DNA of 64,000 bases from Pseudomonas anguilliseptica (GCF_900105355.1 NZ_FNSC01000001.1:4956147-5020146); one strand, 5' to 3'; counted from the stretch's first letter, positions 8,677-19,252 are shown. Numbers and translations: made by a program. Notes: generated by a model from the letters alone, not told the origin.

Positions 8677-9440
8677 TGCTTCCAAGGGGCCTCCCCGCTC
8701 AACCACAGTTGTTCGAGGTAGTTCTTGTCGCGCAGGGTATCCATCGGGTGCCAGAAGCCCTGATGCTGGAAGGCCATCAATTGGCCTTCAGTAGCCAACT
8801 GGGTCAGCGGCTCGGCCTCCCAGGCAGTAGTTTCCTCGGCGATATAGGACAACACCTTGGGTGACAGCACAAAAAAACCGCCGTTGATCCAGCCACCGTC
8901 GCCACGGGGTTTCTCGATAAAACCTTTGACCTGATCGCCCTCACGCTCAAGGGCGCCGTAGCGGCCCGGCGGCTGTACTGCGGTGACCGTGGCATATTTG
9001 CCGTGGGCCTTGTGGAAGGCTACCAAGGCGCTGATATCCAGATCGGAGACGCCATCACCATAGGTGAAACAGAACTCCTCTTCTGCATCCAGGTAGCGCC
9101 CAGCGCTCTTCAGACGGCCACCGGTCATGGTGTCTTCGCCGGTGTCGACCAGGGTCACACGCCAGGGCTCGCTGTAGTTCTGGTGCACTTCCATTTTGTT
9201 GTTGCGCATGTCGAAGGTGACATCTGAGGTGTGCAGAAAGTAGTTGGCAAAGAAATCCTTGATTGCATAGCCCTTGTAGCCCAGGCAGATAACGAAGTCG
9301 TGGATACCATGGGCCGAATACTGCTTCATGATGTGCCAGAGAATCGGCTTGCCACCGATCTCGATCATGGGCTTGGGCTTGAGGTGAGACTCCTCACTAA
9401 TACGTGTACCCAGACCACCGGCCAGAATCACCGCCTTCAT
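8667..9440 (-). CDS. rfbF: Glucose-1-phosphate cytidylyltransferase
   Basis: A 257-residue nucleotidyltransferase starting MKAVILAGGLGTRISEE with KPKPMIEIGGKPILWHIMK, FCFTYGDGVSD and EPLTQLATEGQLMAFQHQGF, all typical of RfbF. It makes CDP-glucose from CTP and glucose-1-phosphate and so commits the island to CDP rather than dTDP sugars. The ATG at 9438-9440 shares one base with the stop of the upstream glycosyltransferase (TAATG), so translation is probably coupled. Confidence 0.94.
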   Translation of the reverse strand: MKAVILAGGLGTRISEESHLKPKPMIEIGGKPILWHIMKQYSAHGIHDFVICLGYKGYAIKDFFANYFLHTSDVTFDMRNNKMEVHQNYSEPWRVTLVDTGEDTMTGGRLKSAGRYLDAEEEFCFTYGDGVSDLDISALVAFHKAHGKYATVTAVQPPGRYGALEREGDQVKGFIEKPRGDGGWINGGFFVLSPKVLSYIAEETTAWEAEPLTQLATEGQLMAFQHQGFWHPMDTLRDKNYLEQLWLSGEAPWKQWS

Positions 9441-12262
9441 TACTGCTCTCCTTCTTCGCAATAGCGCTGCCACATTTCTCGGTACGTCAGCTCCATTCGG
9501 CGGGTGAAATCAGGGCCATTACACAGAGGAGAGGCCTGCATTTCTTCACGCAAACCCGCACGAAGCTTAGCCAGCGCCGGCACATCACTGGCCAGCGTCA
9601 CCAATTTATCCACGTATTGCGTTTCGTCATTGGCGATCCACTCGTCTCGCCCTACACCATGCAGGATGGTTGCGCCCACGCGCCCCATCGACGGCCGATC
9701 ACGCAAGGACACGAAAGGCAAGCCCATCCAGAGACTTTCAAATAACGTAGTGCCTGAGTTGTGCGGAAAGCAATCCAGAGCAATGTCTATTTTTTTCAGC
9801 ACCGCCGATACTGGCGAGGTAAAACCGATTACCAACCGGTGCGCAGGAATATCATTTTTGGCAAACTCGCTCCGATAGTAGTCACACAGGCTTGTATCCT
9901 GAAAAGAATGGCTATCGAGGATCAACTTGGAATTGGGAACTCGCTTTAACAACTCAGACCAAGCCCTGATAACTTTATAATTAACGCGAATGGGCCGCGT
10001 AAGGCTACCAAAGGTTATATAACCATTCTTTAGAGCTGGCAGATCAGACAACTCCGGCATGGCCACGCTGGGTTCATAGACTATCGCCGGGGCCGGCATG
10101 CGCCATAAGTTCTCGGCAAAAGAGGACTCACAACCAGGCGGCAACATCTGCTCGTCAGCGAGGAAATAATCCATCTGCTCAAGCCCTGAACCAAAAGCAA
10201 AGCCGACCCACCAGCTCACCTGAACCGGTGCAGGTTTCATTGCAAAGGCTTCCAGACGGTTATTCCCGGTATGCCCAGCCAAGTCAACCAAGATATCAAT
10301 CTGATCCGCATAGATCTGCTCGGCGATTGCTTCAGACGTCAGCCCGGTACAAAGCCGCCAATGATCGGCATACTTAACAAAGCGCTCAGTTACGTGATCT
10401 TCACGCTTAACCAGGGAGTAGGCAAAAATCTCGAAATTTTCATGATCATGGTTACGCATCAGCGGCTCAATAAAATACGAGCAGACGTGATGGCAAAAAT
10501 CTGGAGAAACATAACCTATACGCAACTTCCTCCCAGCTGAACGCTCGTTCTTATGGGAGAAATACTTGCGCTTCGGGAAATAACCATCAACCACTTCCCG
10601 ATAAACAGAAAACACTTCCGGGCCAGTCCAGTCCGGATGGTAATTAACCGTAAACAGTATATTGGTGCGCGCCAATGGGTTATCCAGAACCTGACGCAGC
10701 TGCTCGACTGCAGTATTGAAGTCGCCGAACTGTGACTCGATCCCGGCCAAGTTGACAAACACCTGCTTAAACTCAGGAGCAATTTCCAGCGCCTTCACAT
10801 AAGCCTTGTAGGCTTCACGCAAGCGTTTACGCGCCCCCAAGATATTGCCAAGGTTATTCCAGAGCACTGCCTCGTTCTGATTGATATCCAAGGCAACACG
10901 CATCACCTTCTCGGCCTCATCAAGCAACGAGGCATCCAGATAGGTATTGGCCAAGTTATTCCACGACAGCGATTGCTTCGGAGAAATCGCGATGGCCCGC
11001 ATAAAGCAGCCTTCCGCCTCATGCTGGCGTCCGACCGAGTGGTAGACCGCGCCGAGCATATTCCAGCCGAGCTGATAATCAGACTTAAGCTGTAAGCCCT
11101 GTAACAAATAGCCCAGGGCGGTTTGTGGATTCTGTTGATGCTGATACGACAGGCCCAACCAACAGAGCGCCTCGTGATGCTCTGGTTTCAGGCTCAGGGC
11201 CTTTTCCAGATAAGCCCTCGCCTCCTCCAGATTGGCCTCTGCGGTCACTGTCGACATACCCAGGTGACACCAGGCATCTGGATTTTCTGGGCACTTCTGC
11301 GTCCATTCCCGCATGGCCAGCAAGTCATCAGGCAAACGGTGATTCTTACGCAGAAGGGTACTCAGGCGCTGCCAAGCCAAATCGCACTGCGGGTTGTTGC
11401 GAATCAGCTCTCGCAGTATCGACTCGGCCTTTTCCAGCCGATTGGTTCTGGAGCAACAGGCCGATAACACCAGGTGAGCCAGCCATTGGCCAGGATCAAA
11501 CGCCAGTGCCAGGCTGGCCAGCGCTTCGGCCTCAGTCACATTGTGATCCAGCTCAAGATCGGCCAGTGCGGCAAGCACCTCTGGATCTTTGGGGAAGTTA
11601 CGCCTGGCCGCGACAACTAACGGATAGGCATCTGCGCGCTGCTCAAGGTGATAACGCGCCAACGCTTCAGCACGCTGATCCTGCGCCGTGGGCGTCAAAA
11701 TCTCACCGGCTAGCGAGATAACGCGTTCCCAGTCCTCGGCCTGCGATGCCTGTTCAAGGCACTGTTTGAGTATCTGCTGGGTATTGGTTTGCAGGCAGCA
11801 CTTCTTATATTTCAAACCACTGCCACACGAACAAGGTTCATTGCGCCCTGGTTGATAAGCGGCGACCTGACCGAGGACATGCAGGCGCTCCTGCAACTGT
11901 TCGACCAGAACAAGTGACTGGGCGGCCTCGCCATGCTCGGGCTCCAGCTCCAGCACCTGCTTGAATGCCGCAGCAGCGGCTACCCAATCCTGAATTTGCA
12001 GGTATGCCTTGCCTAGCTTCAACGCATGCTGGGCATTACCTGGATCCAACTCAAGCAATCGGTCAAATGTCTTGCATGCCACGGCTGCGTCATGACTGGC
12101 AAGCGCCGCATCGCCAAGCAAAGACAAGGCCTCGGGGTCGTCCGGCAACTCTTTGAGAACCCCCCGGCAGCTGTTGCGTGTGCGGGTGTAATCACCCTCT
12201 TCGAAGCCCAAACGAGCCTGTCGGCGAAAGAACTCAATGAGCCACGTAGAGTCAACCGTCAT
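9440..12262 (-). CDS. TPR / SEC-C / OGT-like glycosyltransferase, probable flagellin glycosyltransferase
   Basis: A 940-residue protein. Two or three TPRs (about residues 15-115) are followed by a SEC-C zinc motif (PGRNEPCSCGSGLKYKKCC, residues 138-156). A long TPR array (about 165-540) comes next, then a SPINDLY/OGT-type (GT41) catalytic region from about 580 (KLRIGYVSPDFCHH; DILVDLAGHTGNNRL; ALDCFPHNSGTTLFESLWMG). The TPR array likely holds the flagellin acceptor while the GT domain transfers sugar to Ser/Thr. It sits between flgL and the CDP-sugar genes, where flagellin glycosyltransferases lie in other pseudomonads. The SEC-C insertion is unusual. The ribosome-binding site is weak. Confidence 0.85.
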   Translation of the reverse strand: MTVDSTWLIEFFRRQARLGFEEGDYTRTRNSCRGVLKELPDDPEALSLLGDAALASHDAAVACKTFDRLLELDPGNAQHALKLGKAYLQIQDWVAAAAAFKQVLELEPEHGEAAQSLVLVEQLQERLHVLGQVAAYQPGRNEPCSCGSGLKYKKCCLQTNTQQILKQCLEQASQAEDWERVISLAGEILTPTAQDQRAEALARYHLEQRADAYPLVVAARRNFPKDPEVLAALADLELDHNVTEAEALASLALAFDPGQWLAHLVLSACCSRTNRLEKAESILRELIRNNPQCDLAWQRLSTLLRKNHRLPDDLLAMREWTQKCPENPDAWCHLGMSTVTAEANLEEARAYLEKALSLKPEHHEALCWLGLSYQHQQNPQTALGYLLQGLQLKSDYQLGWNMLGAVYHSVGRQHEAEGCFMRAIAISPKQSLSWNNLANTYLDASLLDEAEKVMRVALDINQNEAVLWNNLGNILGARKRLREAYKAYVKALEIAPEFKQVFVNLAGIESQFGDFNTAVEQLRQVLDNPLARTNILFTVNYHPDWTGPEVFSVYREVVDGYFPKRKYFSHKNERSAGRKLRIGYVSPDFCHHVCSYFIEPLMRNHDHENFEIFAYSLVKREDHVTERFVKYADHWRLCTGLTSEAIAEQIYADQIDILVDLAGHTGNNRLEAFAMKPAPVQVSWWVGFAFGSGLEQMDYFLADEQMLPPGCESSFAENLWRMPAPAIVYEPSVAMPELSDLPALKNGYITFGSLTRPIRVNYKVIRAWSELLKRVPNSKLILDSHSFQDTSLCDYYRSEFAKNDIPAHRLVIGFTSPVSAVLKKIDIALDCFPHNSGTTLFESLWMGLPFVSLRDRPSMGRVGATILHGVGRDEWIANDETQYVDKLVTLASDVPALAKLRAGLREEMQASPLCNGPDFTRRMELTYREMWQRYCEEGEQ

Positions 12263-12342
12263 AATTTCTCGCCATTTATCCAGAGACTTTTTGTATACCG
12301 CAAAGCAGCACGCAATTAATAAGCCAGAGCATCACAAAAATA

Positions 12343-14022
12343 TCAGCGCAGCTGATTAAACAGGTTCAGCCCGGCAATCTTCACATAACTCTGCTGCGCA
12401 GCCTCCAGAACAATGGTCTGAAATGACAACCGCGACAAGGCTTCGGCGTAGTCCAATTCACGCAGGTCGGCCTGTACTGCCTTGTTGACCAAGGTGACAT
12501 CCTCGTTGTCGATCTCGGTGGTGTCGATCAGGTTCAGGCGTGCGCCAATCTCGGTCTGCACCTCCAGCACCTGACCAATGCCGTTGTCCAGGTTGGTCAG
12601 GGCAATCGCCACCTCATCACGCACTCCCAGGTTGCCTGCGGGTGATGTCGGCGACGACTCCAGCGCCTGGCGCAAACGGCTGATGGTATTGAGGATGCTG
12701 CGCTGTTCCTGAAACTGCGGCTGCACCCCGAACTCATCACCGCCCGCCGCCGCCGCGGGTGCGGACATACTGAAGTCGGCACCGAAGACGCTGAATGTGG
12801 CCGGATACGGCCCCACCACAGCCCCCGTGGTCAGTACCGGACTTCCTGGCCCGACAGGCTGGGCATAGACTTCATAGTTGGTGGCGTCGGTAAAACGCAG
12901 AACAATCCCGGAGATTGGGAACTGGCTGTCGAATGTCGCCTGGTTGCTGATGCCACCCGGAGCAATAACGGCTGCCGAGTTGTTGGTCGATGAACGATTG
13001 GCGGCAAAGTCCGTCGGAGCCGATTGCAACGTAAAACTGTGGGTGTTGATGCCCGGCGTACCTGGGGTCGCGGTATTGGCCAGCAAGTTATCCAGATCCA
13101 GCTCGTTGTCGCCGGGCTGCAACACCACATCCAGCTGGAAACGCATGCCGCGAAAGTTGATGGTATTGCCGCCAGTGGCCAGCGGGTCGATCAAGCCGCC
13201 CCCAGGCACTTCGGAGGTCACGTCGGCCCCGGCGCTGTCGTAAATGCGGAATTCCTTGCCGCTGACAAAGGCCAGGGAGTAAGGCTCGCCCGCGCGAAAA
13301 TTGCTGTTGAAGGTCTGGTTGTCCTGCACCAGGCCGGGCGACATAAAGACCCGCTGATTGGCAGCCGGCAATGCAGGAATGGTGGTGGCGGGTAACGGTG
13401 GCGTCGGTAACGCAGGGTTATTGACACCAAGCGCATTGATAATCCGATTGGCATTACTTACGTCTTCAAATAACCGCTTGCCGTTGTCGTTGATCGCCAC
13501 GTTGCTCGAACCGGCTACCTGCAAACTGCGTTGGCCCTCATCGCCCTGATAGGAAAAGGTGCCATCGGGGTTGCGCAGAAAGGGCTCGGTCTTGCCGAGA
13601 AAACCACTGAACAGATATTCGCCACGGGCGTTGCGACTGTTCATCAGGTTGAGCAGTTCGCCCTCGCGCTCACTGAGCTCCTTGGCAATCGACTTACGGT
13701 CTTCAGCAGATAACGCACCGCCCCCAGCCTGTACCGCCAGCTCGCGAATACGCTGCAACACGTTGACCACCGAAGTAATGGTGGTTTCTTCCTGGGTCAG
13801 GCTGTTCTTGGCGGCAGTGAGGTTTTCCTTGTATTGCCCCAGCACGGCTTGCTGCTGCTCGAGTTGCAGCAGACGTACCGAAGCCACCGGATCATCGGCC
13901 GGAGTAAGAATACGGTTACCACTGCTGATCTGCTCCTGGGTGCGGATCACATTGGAATAGTTGCGCCCAAGGCCACTGACACCATTGTTGAACGCCTGGA
14001 TCGAAGAGATGCGCATAACCAT
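12343..14022 (-). CDS. flgL: Flagellar hook-filament junction protein FlgL (HAP3)
   Basis: A 559-residue protein starting MVMRISSIQAFNNGVSGLGR. It carries the flagellin-like N-terminal helix (QEQISSGNRILTPADDPVAS) and the C-terminal LDYAEALSRLSFQ and YVKIAGLNLFNQLR segments of FlgL. It is longer than the roughly 300-residue enteric form because of a large variable centre, common in Pseudomonas. The ATG at 14020-14022 has GAGG 8 bases upstream; an internal ATG at 14014-14016 is an alternative. Last gene of the flgFGHIJKL run. Confidence 0.95.
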   Translation of the reverse strand: MVMRISSIQAFNNGVSGLGRNYSNVIRTQEQISSGNRILTPADDPVASVRLLQLEQQQAVLGQYKENLTAAKNSLTQEETTITSVVNVLQRIRELAVQAGGGALSAEDRKSIAKELSEREGELLNLMNSRNARGEYLFSGFLGKTEPFLRNPDGTFSYQGDEGQRSLQVAGSSNVAINDNGKRLFEDVSNANRIINALGVNNPALPTPPLPATTIPALPAANQRVFMSPGLVQDNQTFNSNFRAGEPYSLAFVSGKEFRIYDSAGADVTSEVPGGGLIDPLATGGNTINFRGMRFQLDVVLQPGDNELDLDNLLANTATPGTPGINTHSFTLQSAPTDFAANRSSTNNSAAVIAPGGISNQATFDSQFPISGIVLRFTDATNYEVYAQPVGPGSPVLTTGAVVGPYPATFSVFGADFSMSAPAAAAGGDEFGVQPQFQEQRSILNTISRLRQALESSPTSPAGNLGVRDEVAIALTNLDNGIGQVLEVQTEIGARLNLIDTTEIDNEDVTLVNKAVQADLRELDYAEALSRLSFQTIVLEAAQQSYVKIAGLNLFNQLR

Positions 14023-14064
14023 AAAACTAACCTCGAAGTTCTAAACAGCACCCAATTGGGCGTG

Positions 14065-16104
14065 TCAGAACGTATTAATCAGTGTATCGAACAGGTTACG
14101 CGCAACTTGAATGATCTGCGCCGAGGCCTGGTAGTACTGCTCGAACTGAATCAATTTGGCCGCCTCCTCATCGAGATTGACCGCCGAAACCGAATCGCGG
14201 TTGTCGGTGGCCTGCTTGAGAATAGCCCCAGTGGCATCACCATCGACACGCGCCTGACTGGTCAGGGTACCGACCCGCTCGACCAGATCGCCATACGCAT
14301 CGCTAAAGCTGGAGCCCGTGGTAGCCGGGGCCAACGGGTTGATGCCAATCGTCGCGCGATTCTGCAGATCAATCAGCTTCAAGGCGTTACGGTTATCAGA
14401 CACCCCGTTGGTGTTAAAGGAAACCGAAAAATTATCGCCGGCTTGCGGCCGACCGCTGATGGTCACTTCGTAATCGAAGGGCACTGGTACCACAGGTGGG
14501 CCGGCTGTCGCCGGCACAGTGATGGTCAGGGTATTGTTCTGCCCCGGCACGATTACTCCGGTATCAATGACGTTGCCATTGATATCCACCACGTCATAGC
14601 CCTGAGTTGCCCCACCACCGGCCCCCATGACGATGCGCAGCGGCGGCGCATTGCGCAGACTGGTTTCCAGATCGGCTTGAGCTACCGGGTCATAGATATC
14701 GATGGCAGTGATCAGGGTTGGCTGACTGATCACACCGGTACCGATATTCGCCGGACTGGTCTGTGATTTCAGTGGCGCTGCAAACGCCAGCTCTTCAGGC
14801 TTTTTCATGTCGGCGCGAATAGACTCGCCGGCCGTGCGGGTTGGCATGATGCGAAAGCGATCACCAGCAGCAAAGGTACCGCTGGCCACATTTACCGAGA
14901 AGCCGTCCACTTCGGCGGCGGGTAGCACAGTGATATCGAACGGCCCGGAACTGGTGCCATCGCTGATGCGCCGCACGGTGTAGTTGGTCGCACTGGTGAA
15001 CTCCACCTCGTAATCGCTGGTGGTCAACTGCGTGGTGTCCTCAATCAGCACATTGAGGTTGGCCAAGGGATCACTGTTGCCAATCCGCGCCAGGCTGCGC
15101 TGCCCAATCAGAATGGGGTCATTGAGTTCACGAAACAGACCATTGCCGAACTGGCCATTGAGATCCAGGCCCTGACCCAGCTGACGGTTGACTTGATCGG
15201 TTACGGACAAGGCCAGACGCCCGACCGAATTCATCGTGGTGTCCAGCACATCTTCGCGGTAGCGGATCAGCCCCCCCATCTCGCCCCCGCTAATCAGCGA
15301 AGTGATGCCCTGACGGGCACTTCCGCTGACAAACTGCACCTCGCTGCGCAGCGGGTCGGACAACCCCGGAGTCACTTCCAGGCGCGCCGCCGTGCTACCC
15401 ACCACCAGCGGTTGGCCGGAGCCGATAAACAGGTTGTAGCTACTGTCATCCTGCGCCACCACCGTCACGCCAATAAAGGTCGACAGCTTGCGCACCGCTT
15501 CCTCGCGGGCGTCGAGCAGATCATTGGGCTGCTGCCCATTGGATGCGGCAATGGCGATGGCATCGTTATAACCGGCAATCGAGGTGGCCAACTGATTGAC
15601 CTGATCGGTCACTGCGGAGAGCTGCTTGTTGATAAAGGCGTTCTGCTCGTACAGGCGGTCGTACACCGTATTGAAGCGCTTGGCCAAGCCCTCGGCTTCG
15701 GACAGCACCAGCTGCCGTGCCGGGATATTGGCCGGATCCTCGGCCGCGGTTTGCAGCGCGGCAAATACCTTCTGCAGGCCAGGGTTGACCCCGGTGGTGC
15801 TACCGGCTAGCAACGAGTCGAGCTGATTGATCTGCCCCAGGTAGGACTGCACATCGCTGTTCAACGCCGTGCTGCTACGCACCTGGGTGTTGAGAAACTC
15901 GTTATAGATGCGTCGCACATCAACCAGCGTGGTGCCCGAGCCGATATAGCCCGCGCCACTGAACTGCGGAATACGCGTGGCCTGCACCGTCTCCTGGCGC
16001 GAGAAGCCCGGTGTATTGACGTTGGTGATGTTGTGGCCAGTGACTGCCAGCGAAGTCTTGTTCGCCGCGAGTCCGGACAGGCCAATATTGAGTAGGTCAG
16101 CCAT
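14065..16104 (-). CDS. flgK: Flagellar hook-associated protein FlgK (HAP1)
   Basis: 679 residues starting MADLLNIGLSGLAANKTSLA with the rod/hook N-terminal signature (TGHNITNVNTPGFSRQ). The C-terminal helix is SAVNLDEEAAKLIQFEQYYQ...LFDTLINTF. FlgK sits at the hook-filament junction with FlgL. The gene begins 6 bases after flgJ ends, consistent with co-transcription. Confidence 0.96.
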   Translation of the reverse strand: MADLLNIGLSGLAANKTSLAVTGHNITNVNTPGFSRQETVQATRIPQFSGAGYIGSGTTLVDVRRIYNEFLNTQVRSSTALNSDVQSYLGQINQLDSLLAGSTTGVNPGLQKVFAALQTAAEDPANIPARQLVLSEAEGLAKRFNTVYDRLYEQNAFINKQLSAVTDQVNQLATSIAGYNDAIAIAASNGQQPNDLLDAREEAVRKLSTFIGVTVVAQDDSSYNLFIGSGQPLVVGSTAARLEVTPGLSDPLRSEVQFVSGSARQGITSLISGGEMGGLIRYREDVLDTTMNSVGRLALSVTDQVNRQLGQGLDLNGQFGNGLFRELNDPILIGQRSLARIGNSDPLANLNVLIEDTTQLTTSDYEVEFTSATNYTVRRISDGTSSGPFDITVLPAAEVDGFSVNVASGTFAAGDRFRIMPTRTAGESIRADMKKPEELAFAAPLKSQTSPANIGTGVISQPTLITAIDIYDPVAQADLETSLRNAPPLRIVMGAGGGATQGYDVVDINGNVIDTGVIVPGQNNTLTITVPATAGPPVVPVPFDYEVTISGRPQAGDNFSVSFNTNGVSDNRNALKLIDLQNRATIGINPLAPATTGSSFSDAYGDLVERVGTLTSQARVDGDATGAILKQATDNRDSVSAVNLDEEAAKLIQFEQYYQASAQIIQVARNLFDTLINTF

Positions 16105-16110
16105 CTTTCA

Positions 16111-17283
16111 TCATCCGTTGGTGGACGGCGTACTGACGGCCGCAACCGTCTGATAGGTCTGCATCTGCCGCGCTACCTGGGCAATCTTGCGAGCATACTG
16201 CGGGTCGGTGGCGTAACCGGCTTTCTGCAACTCTCGGGCGAACTGCTCAGGCTTGTCGGTATTGGCCAGGGCCTTCTCGTAGCGGCCATTGCCCTGCAGG
16301 AAACTCACGTAGTCTTCAAAGCTGTGGGCAAAGGACTCATAAGCGCGGAACGAGGCCGCTTCTTTGACTGCCTTGCCACCCTTGAACTCAGTGGTGAGCA
16401 CCCGCGCCGAGTCACCTTCCCAGGCCTTGTGAGTCTTGATGCCGAACAGGTTGTGGCTACTGCTGCCGTCCTGCTGACGAATGATCGATTTGCCCCAACC
16501 GGTTTCCAGCGCGGCCTGAGCCACCAGGTAACGCGGATCGACGCCAATCTTCTCGGCAGCCTTCTCCGCCATTGGCAACATGGCAACAATAAACTCATCC
16601 TTAGAACCGAACGCGGCTTTGCCTGGCGCCAGTGGCGGCTGGGCAATACGCCGACCGGTGATCGCATCCATGCCGCTCAGACCCAGCGCGGTATCGGCGG
16701 GGGCGGCAAAGGCCTTGGCGGGAATCCAGTCGTTCTGTGCCAGAGGCTGGCCATCGGCGGCAGCAGCCGATGGCACGATGCCCGCCAGCAGACGATCAGT
16801 CAGCTTGCCCGGCAGAGCCAAACGTCGCTGGTTGATCAATAACGTATCGTCACGCGTGCTGTCGACCTTGGCCAGTGGCTTGCTCGGCGCATTCGGCACC
16901 GGCTCATTCACCTGGGCAAACGGATTGGGACGACTGTCCGCACTCTTGATCTTCGACATCTGCCGCACCAGCACATCGGCCAGGCCGATGCCGTTCTGGT
17001 GGTTGGACAGGGTCACGGACAACTGCTGGTCGTGCATGTCCTGATAGGTCTTGCTCTCGTTGCTGTTCATGAAGTTGCCTTCACCGAACACTTCGTTGGC
17101 CGAGCGCATGGCCTTGAGCATTTCATTGAGAAACAGCGACTCGAACTCCTGAGCCACCTTCTTGATGTTCTTTTCGCTGTCGCCGCCGACCTTGAACTGG
17201 TTGAGGCGATTGAGATCGTTATAGGCACCACTGTCGACAGTGCTGGTGCCGCCGAGCAAACCGGCTGAAAGGCGAGAGTCCAT
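16111..17283 (-). CDS. flgJ: Peptidoglycan hydrolase / rod-cap protein FlgJ
   Basis: 390 residues. The N-terminal rod-binding domain (about 40-110: AQEFESLFLNEMLKAMRSAN, QLSVTLSNHQNGIGLADVLV) is followed by a linker and a C-terminal GH73 glucosaminidase domain (about 220-375: LVAQAALETGWGKSIIR with the catalytic Glu, LFGIKTHKAWEG). It chaperones rod assembly and opens the peptidoglycan for the rod. It lies 13 bases after flgI. Confidence 0.96.
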   Translation of the reverse strand: MDSRLSAGLLGGTSTVDSGAYNDLNRLNQFKVGGDSEKNIKKVAQEFESLFLNEMLKAMRSANEVFGEGNFMNSNESKTYQDMHDQQLSVTLSNHQNGIGLADVLVRQMSKIKSADSRPNPFAQVNEPVPNAPSKPLAKVDSTRDDTLLINQRRLALPGKLTDRLLAGIVPSAAAADGQPLAQNDWIPAKAFAAPADTALGLSGMDAITGRRIAQPPLAPGKAAFGSKDEFIVAMLPMAEKAAEKIGVDPRYLVAQAALETGWGKSIIRQQDGSSSHNLFGIKTHKAWEGDSARVLTTEFKGGKAVKEAASFRAYESFAHSFEDYVSFLQGNGRYEKALANTDKPEQFARELQKAGYATDPQYARKIAQVARQMQTYQTVAAVSTPSTNG

Positions 17284-17296
17284 GGCGTGTGCTCCC

Positions 17297-18400
17297 TTAA
17301 ATCACGATCAGATCAGCCTGCAGAGCGCCGGCTTGCTTAAGCGCCTCCAGGATGGCCATAAGGTCGGAAGGCGAAGCGCCTACCTGATTCACCGCGCGGA
17401 CGATTTCATCCAGCGTGGTCCCCGGGCCGAACTTGAACATCGGCTTGGCTTCTTCATCAGCATTCACCCGCGAGCGCGGCACCACGGCGGTCTGACCGCC
17501 AGACAGTGCTTCCGGCTGGCTGACAATCGGGTCTTCGGTAATGGTTACGGTCAGGCTGCCGTGGGTCACTGCGGCAGGCTGCACGCGCACGTTCTGACCA
17601 ATCACGATGGTGCCGGTGCGCGAGTTGATGATGACCTTGGCCACAGCCTGACCGATTTCGACTTCGAGATTTTCCAGAATCGACAGGTAGTCCACCCGCT
17701 GCCCAGGATCGAGCGGCGCGCTAACCCGAATCGAGCCGCCATCGACGGCCTGGGCCACGCCAGGGCCAAGCAGCTCGTTGATATGGTCGACGATATTCTT
17801 GGCGGTGGTGAAATCCGGACGATTAAGGTTGAGGGTCAGGGTATTGCCCTGATCGAAACCGCTTGGCACCGGTCGTTCAACCGTCGCGCCGCCAGGAATG
17901 CGCCCAGCCGACGGTACGTTGACAGTAATCCGCGAACCGTCGCCGCCTTCGGCGTCAAAACCACCGACCACCAGATTGCCCTGGGCAATTGCGTAGACAT
18001 TGCCGTCGATACCCTTGAGCGGCGTCATCAGCAGGCTGCCACCGCGCAGACTCTTGGCATTACCGATGGAGGACACGGTGATGTCGATGGTCTGCCCGGG
18101 CTTGGCGAACGCCGGGAGGTCAGCATGGATCGACACTGCGGCAACGTTCTTCAACTGCACGTTGCCACCCTGCGGCACCTTGATGCCGAACTGCGCCATC
18201 ATGTTGTTGAAGGTTTGCACGGTGAACGGCGTCTGCGTGGTCTGGTCACCACTGCCGTTAAGACCAACCACCAGGCCGTAACCGATCAACTGGTTGGTGC
18301 GCACGCCCTGAATGCTGGCCAGGTCTTTGAGCCGCTCGGCCTGAGCCAGCGACGCCATCAGCAAGGCGGCTACAACCACTAGGTATTTGGGAAGCGTCAT
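17297..18400 (-). CDS. flgI: Flagellar P-ring protein FlgI
   Basis: 367 residues with an N-terminal Sec signal ([21 protein letters not shown]) followed by [17 protein letters not shown], the canonical start of mature FlgI. Further family motifs are [13 protein letters not shown] and the C-terminal [20 protein letters not shown]. The ATG at 18398-18400 has GAGG 9 bases upstream; the ATG at 18407-18409 directly abuts that site and is less likely. The protein forms the periplasmic P ring. Confidence 0.95.
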   Translation of the reverse strand: MTLPKYLVVVAALLMASLAQAERLKDLASIQGVRTNQLIGYGLVVGLNGSGDQTTQTPFTVQTFNNMMAQFGIKVPQGGNVQLKNVAAVSIHADLPAFAKPGQTIDITVSSIGNAKSLRGGSLLMTPLKGIDGNVYAIAQGNLVVGGFDAEGGDGSRITVNVPSAGRIPGGATVERPVPSGFDQGNTLTLNLNRPDFTTAKNIVDHINELLGPGVAQAVDGGSIRVSAPLDPGQRVDYLSILENLEVEIGQAVAKVIINSRTGTIVIGQNVRVQPAAVTHGSLTVTITEDPIVSQPEALSGGQTAVVPRSRVNADEEAKPMFKFGPGTTLDEIVRAVNQVGASPSDLMAILEALKQAGALQADLIVI

Positions 18401-18411
18401 AGTGGCCATCC

Positions 18412-19131
18412 TCAGAACGGCCACATTGGGCTAAGAAAGAAACGACTCATCCAGCCCGGCTGACTGGCATCGGCAAAGGCGCCGGTACCCGAGTAGGTGA
18501 TGCGTGCATCGGCAATCCGAGTCGAAGACACGGTATTGTCGGTGGCAATATCATCCGCCCGCACCAGCCCGGCAATCCGCACCAGCTCATCGCCGGTGTT
18601 AAGGGTCATCCACTTCTCCCCGCGCACCAGCAGAATGCCGTTGGGCATCACTTCAGCCACCGAAACGGTGATCGAACCGGTCAGGCTATTACTCTGCCCG
18701 GCCTGACCAGAACCATCCGCCGAACGCGTGGCATCGAAGCTAGCATCCAGGCCCAGAGTGTCATTGGTCATGCCCAAGGCACTAAGGCCTGCCAGTGGGT
18801 TTTTCGGTGCCACCGTCATACCAAACAGATTGGGCACGCCGAGGTTGGCCGAGCTGTCTTTGCTGATCTGACTGTTGGTGTTCTTGCTGGCCTGGGTGCG
18901 CTCATTCAGAGTGATGGTGATGATGTCACCCACCCGATAAGCCTTGCGATCACCGAACAGACTATTCTCGAAACCGGCCTGATAGATCGAACCATTGTTC
19001 TGCGCCGCCGGCAGCGGAGTACGCGGCATCACCGGAGCGTAATAGGGATCATCCGGCTTAGGCGCGGGAGCCATGCAGCCGCTCAAAGCCAGGGGGCCAA
19101 GCAGTGCACTTATGATTATCAGCCGGTTCAT
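18412..19131 (-). CDS. flgH: Flagellar L-ring lipoprotein FlgH
   Basis: 239 residues with a lipoprotein signal ([19 protein letters not shown], lipobox LSGC) and FlgH motifs [40 protein letters not shown] and [13 protein letters not shown]. It forms the outer-membrane L ring. Order and spacing with flgI are standard. 121 bases without a gene separate it from flgG. Confidence 0.96.
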   Translation of the reverse strand: MNRLIIISALLGPLALSGCMAPAPKPDDPYYAPVMPRTPLPAAQNNGSIYQAGFENSLFGDRKAYRVGDIITITLNERTQASKNTNSQISKDSSANLGVPNLFGMTVAPKNPLAGLSALGMTNDTLGLDASFDATRSADGSGQAGQSNSLTGSITVSVAEVMPNGILLVRGEKWMTLNTGDELVRIAGLVRADDIATDNTVSSTRIADARITYSGTGAFADASQPGWMSRFFLSPMWPF

Positions 19132-19252
19132 ATCTACTACCTCATGCGTTGTCTGGGGTGGTGCGTAACCTGAGTCACCAGCACCCGTTCAAGCGATTCC
19201 TTGCTGTATCCAAAGCCAGGCCAACCGCAGCGCGACTAACCGGCCTTACCTA

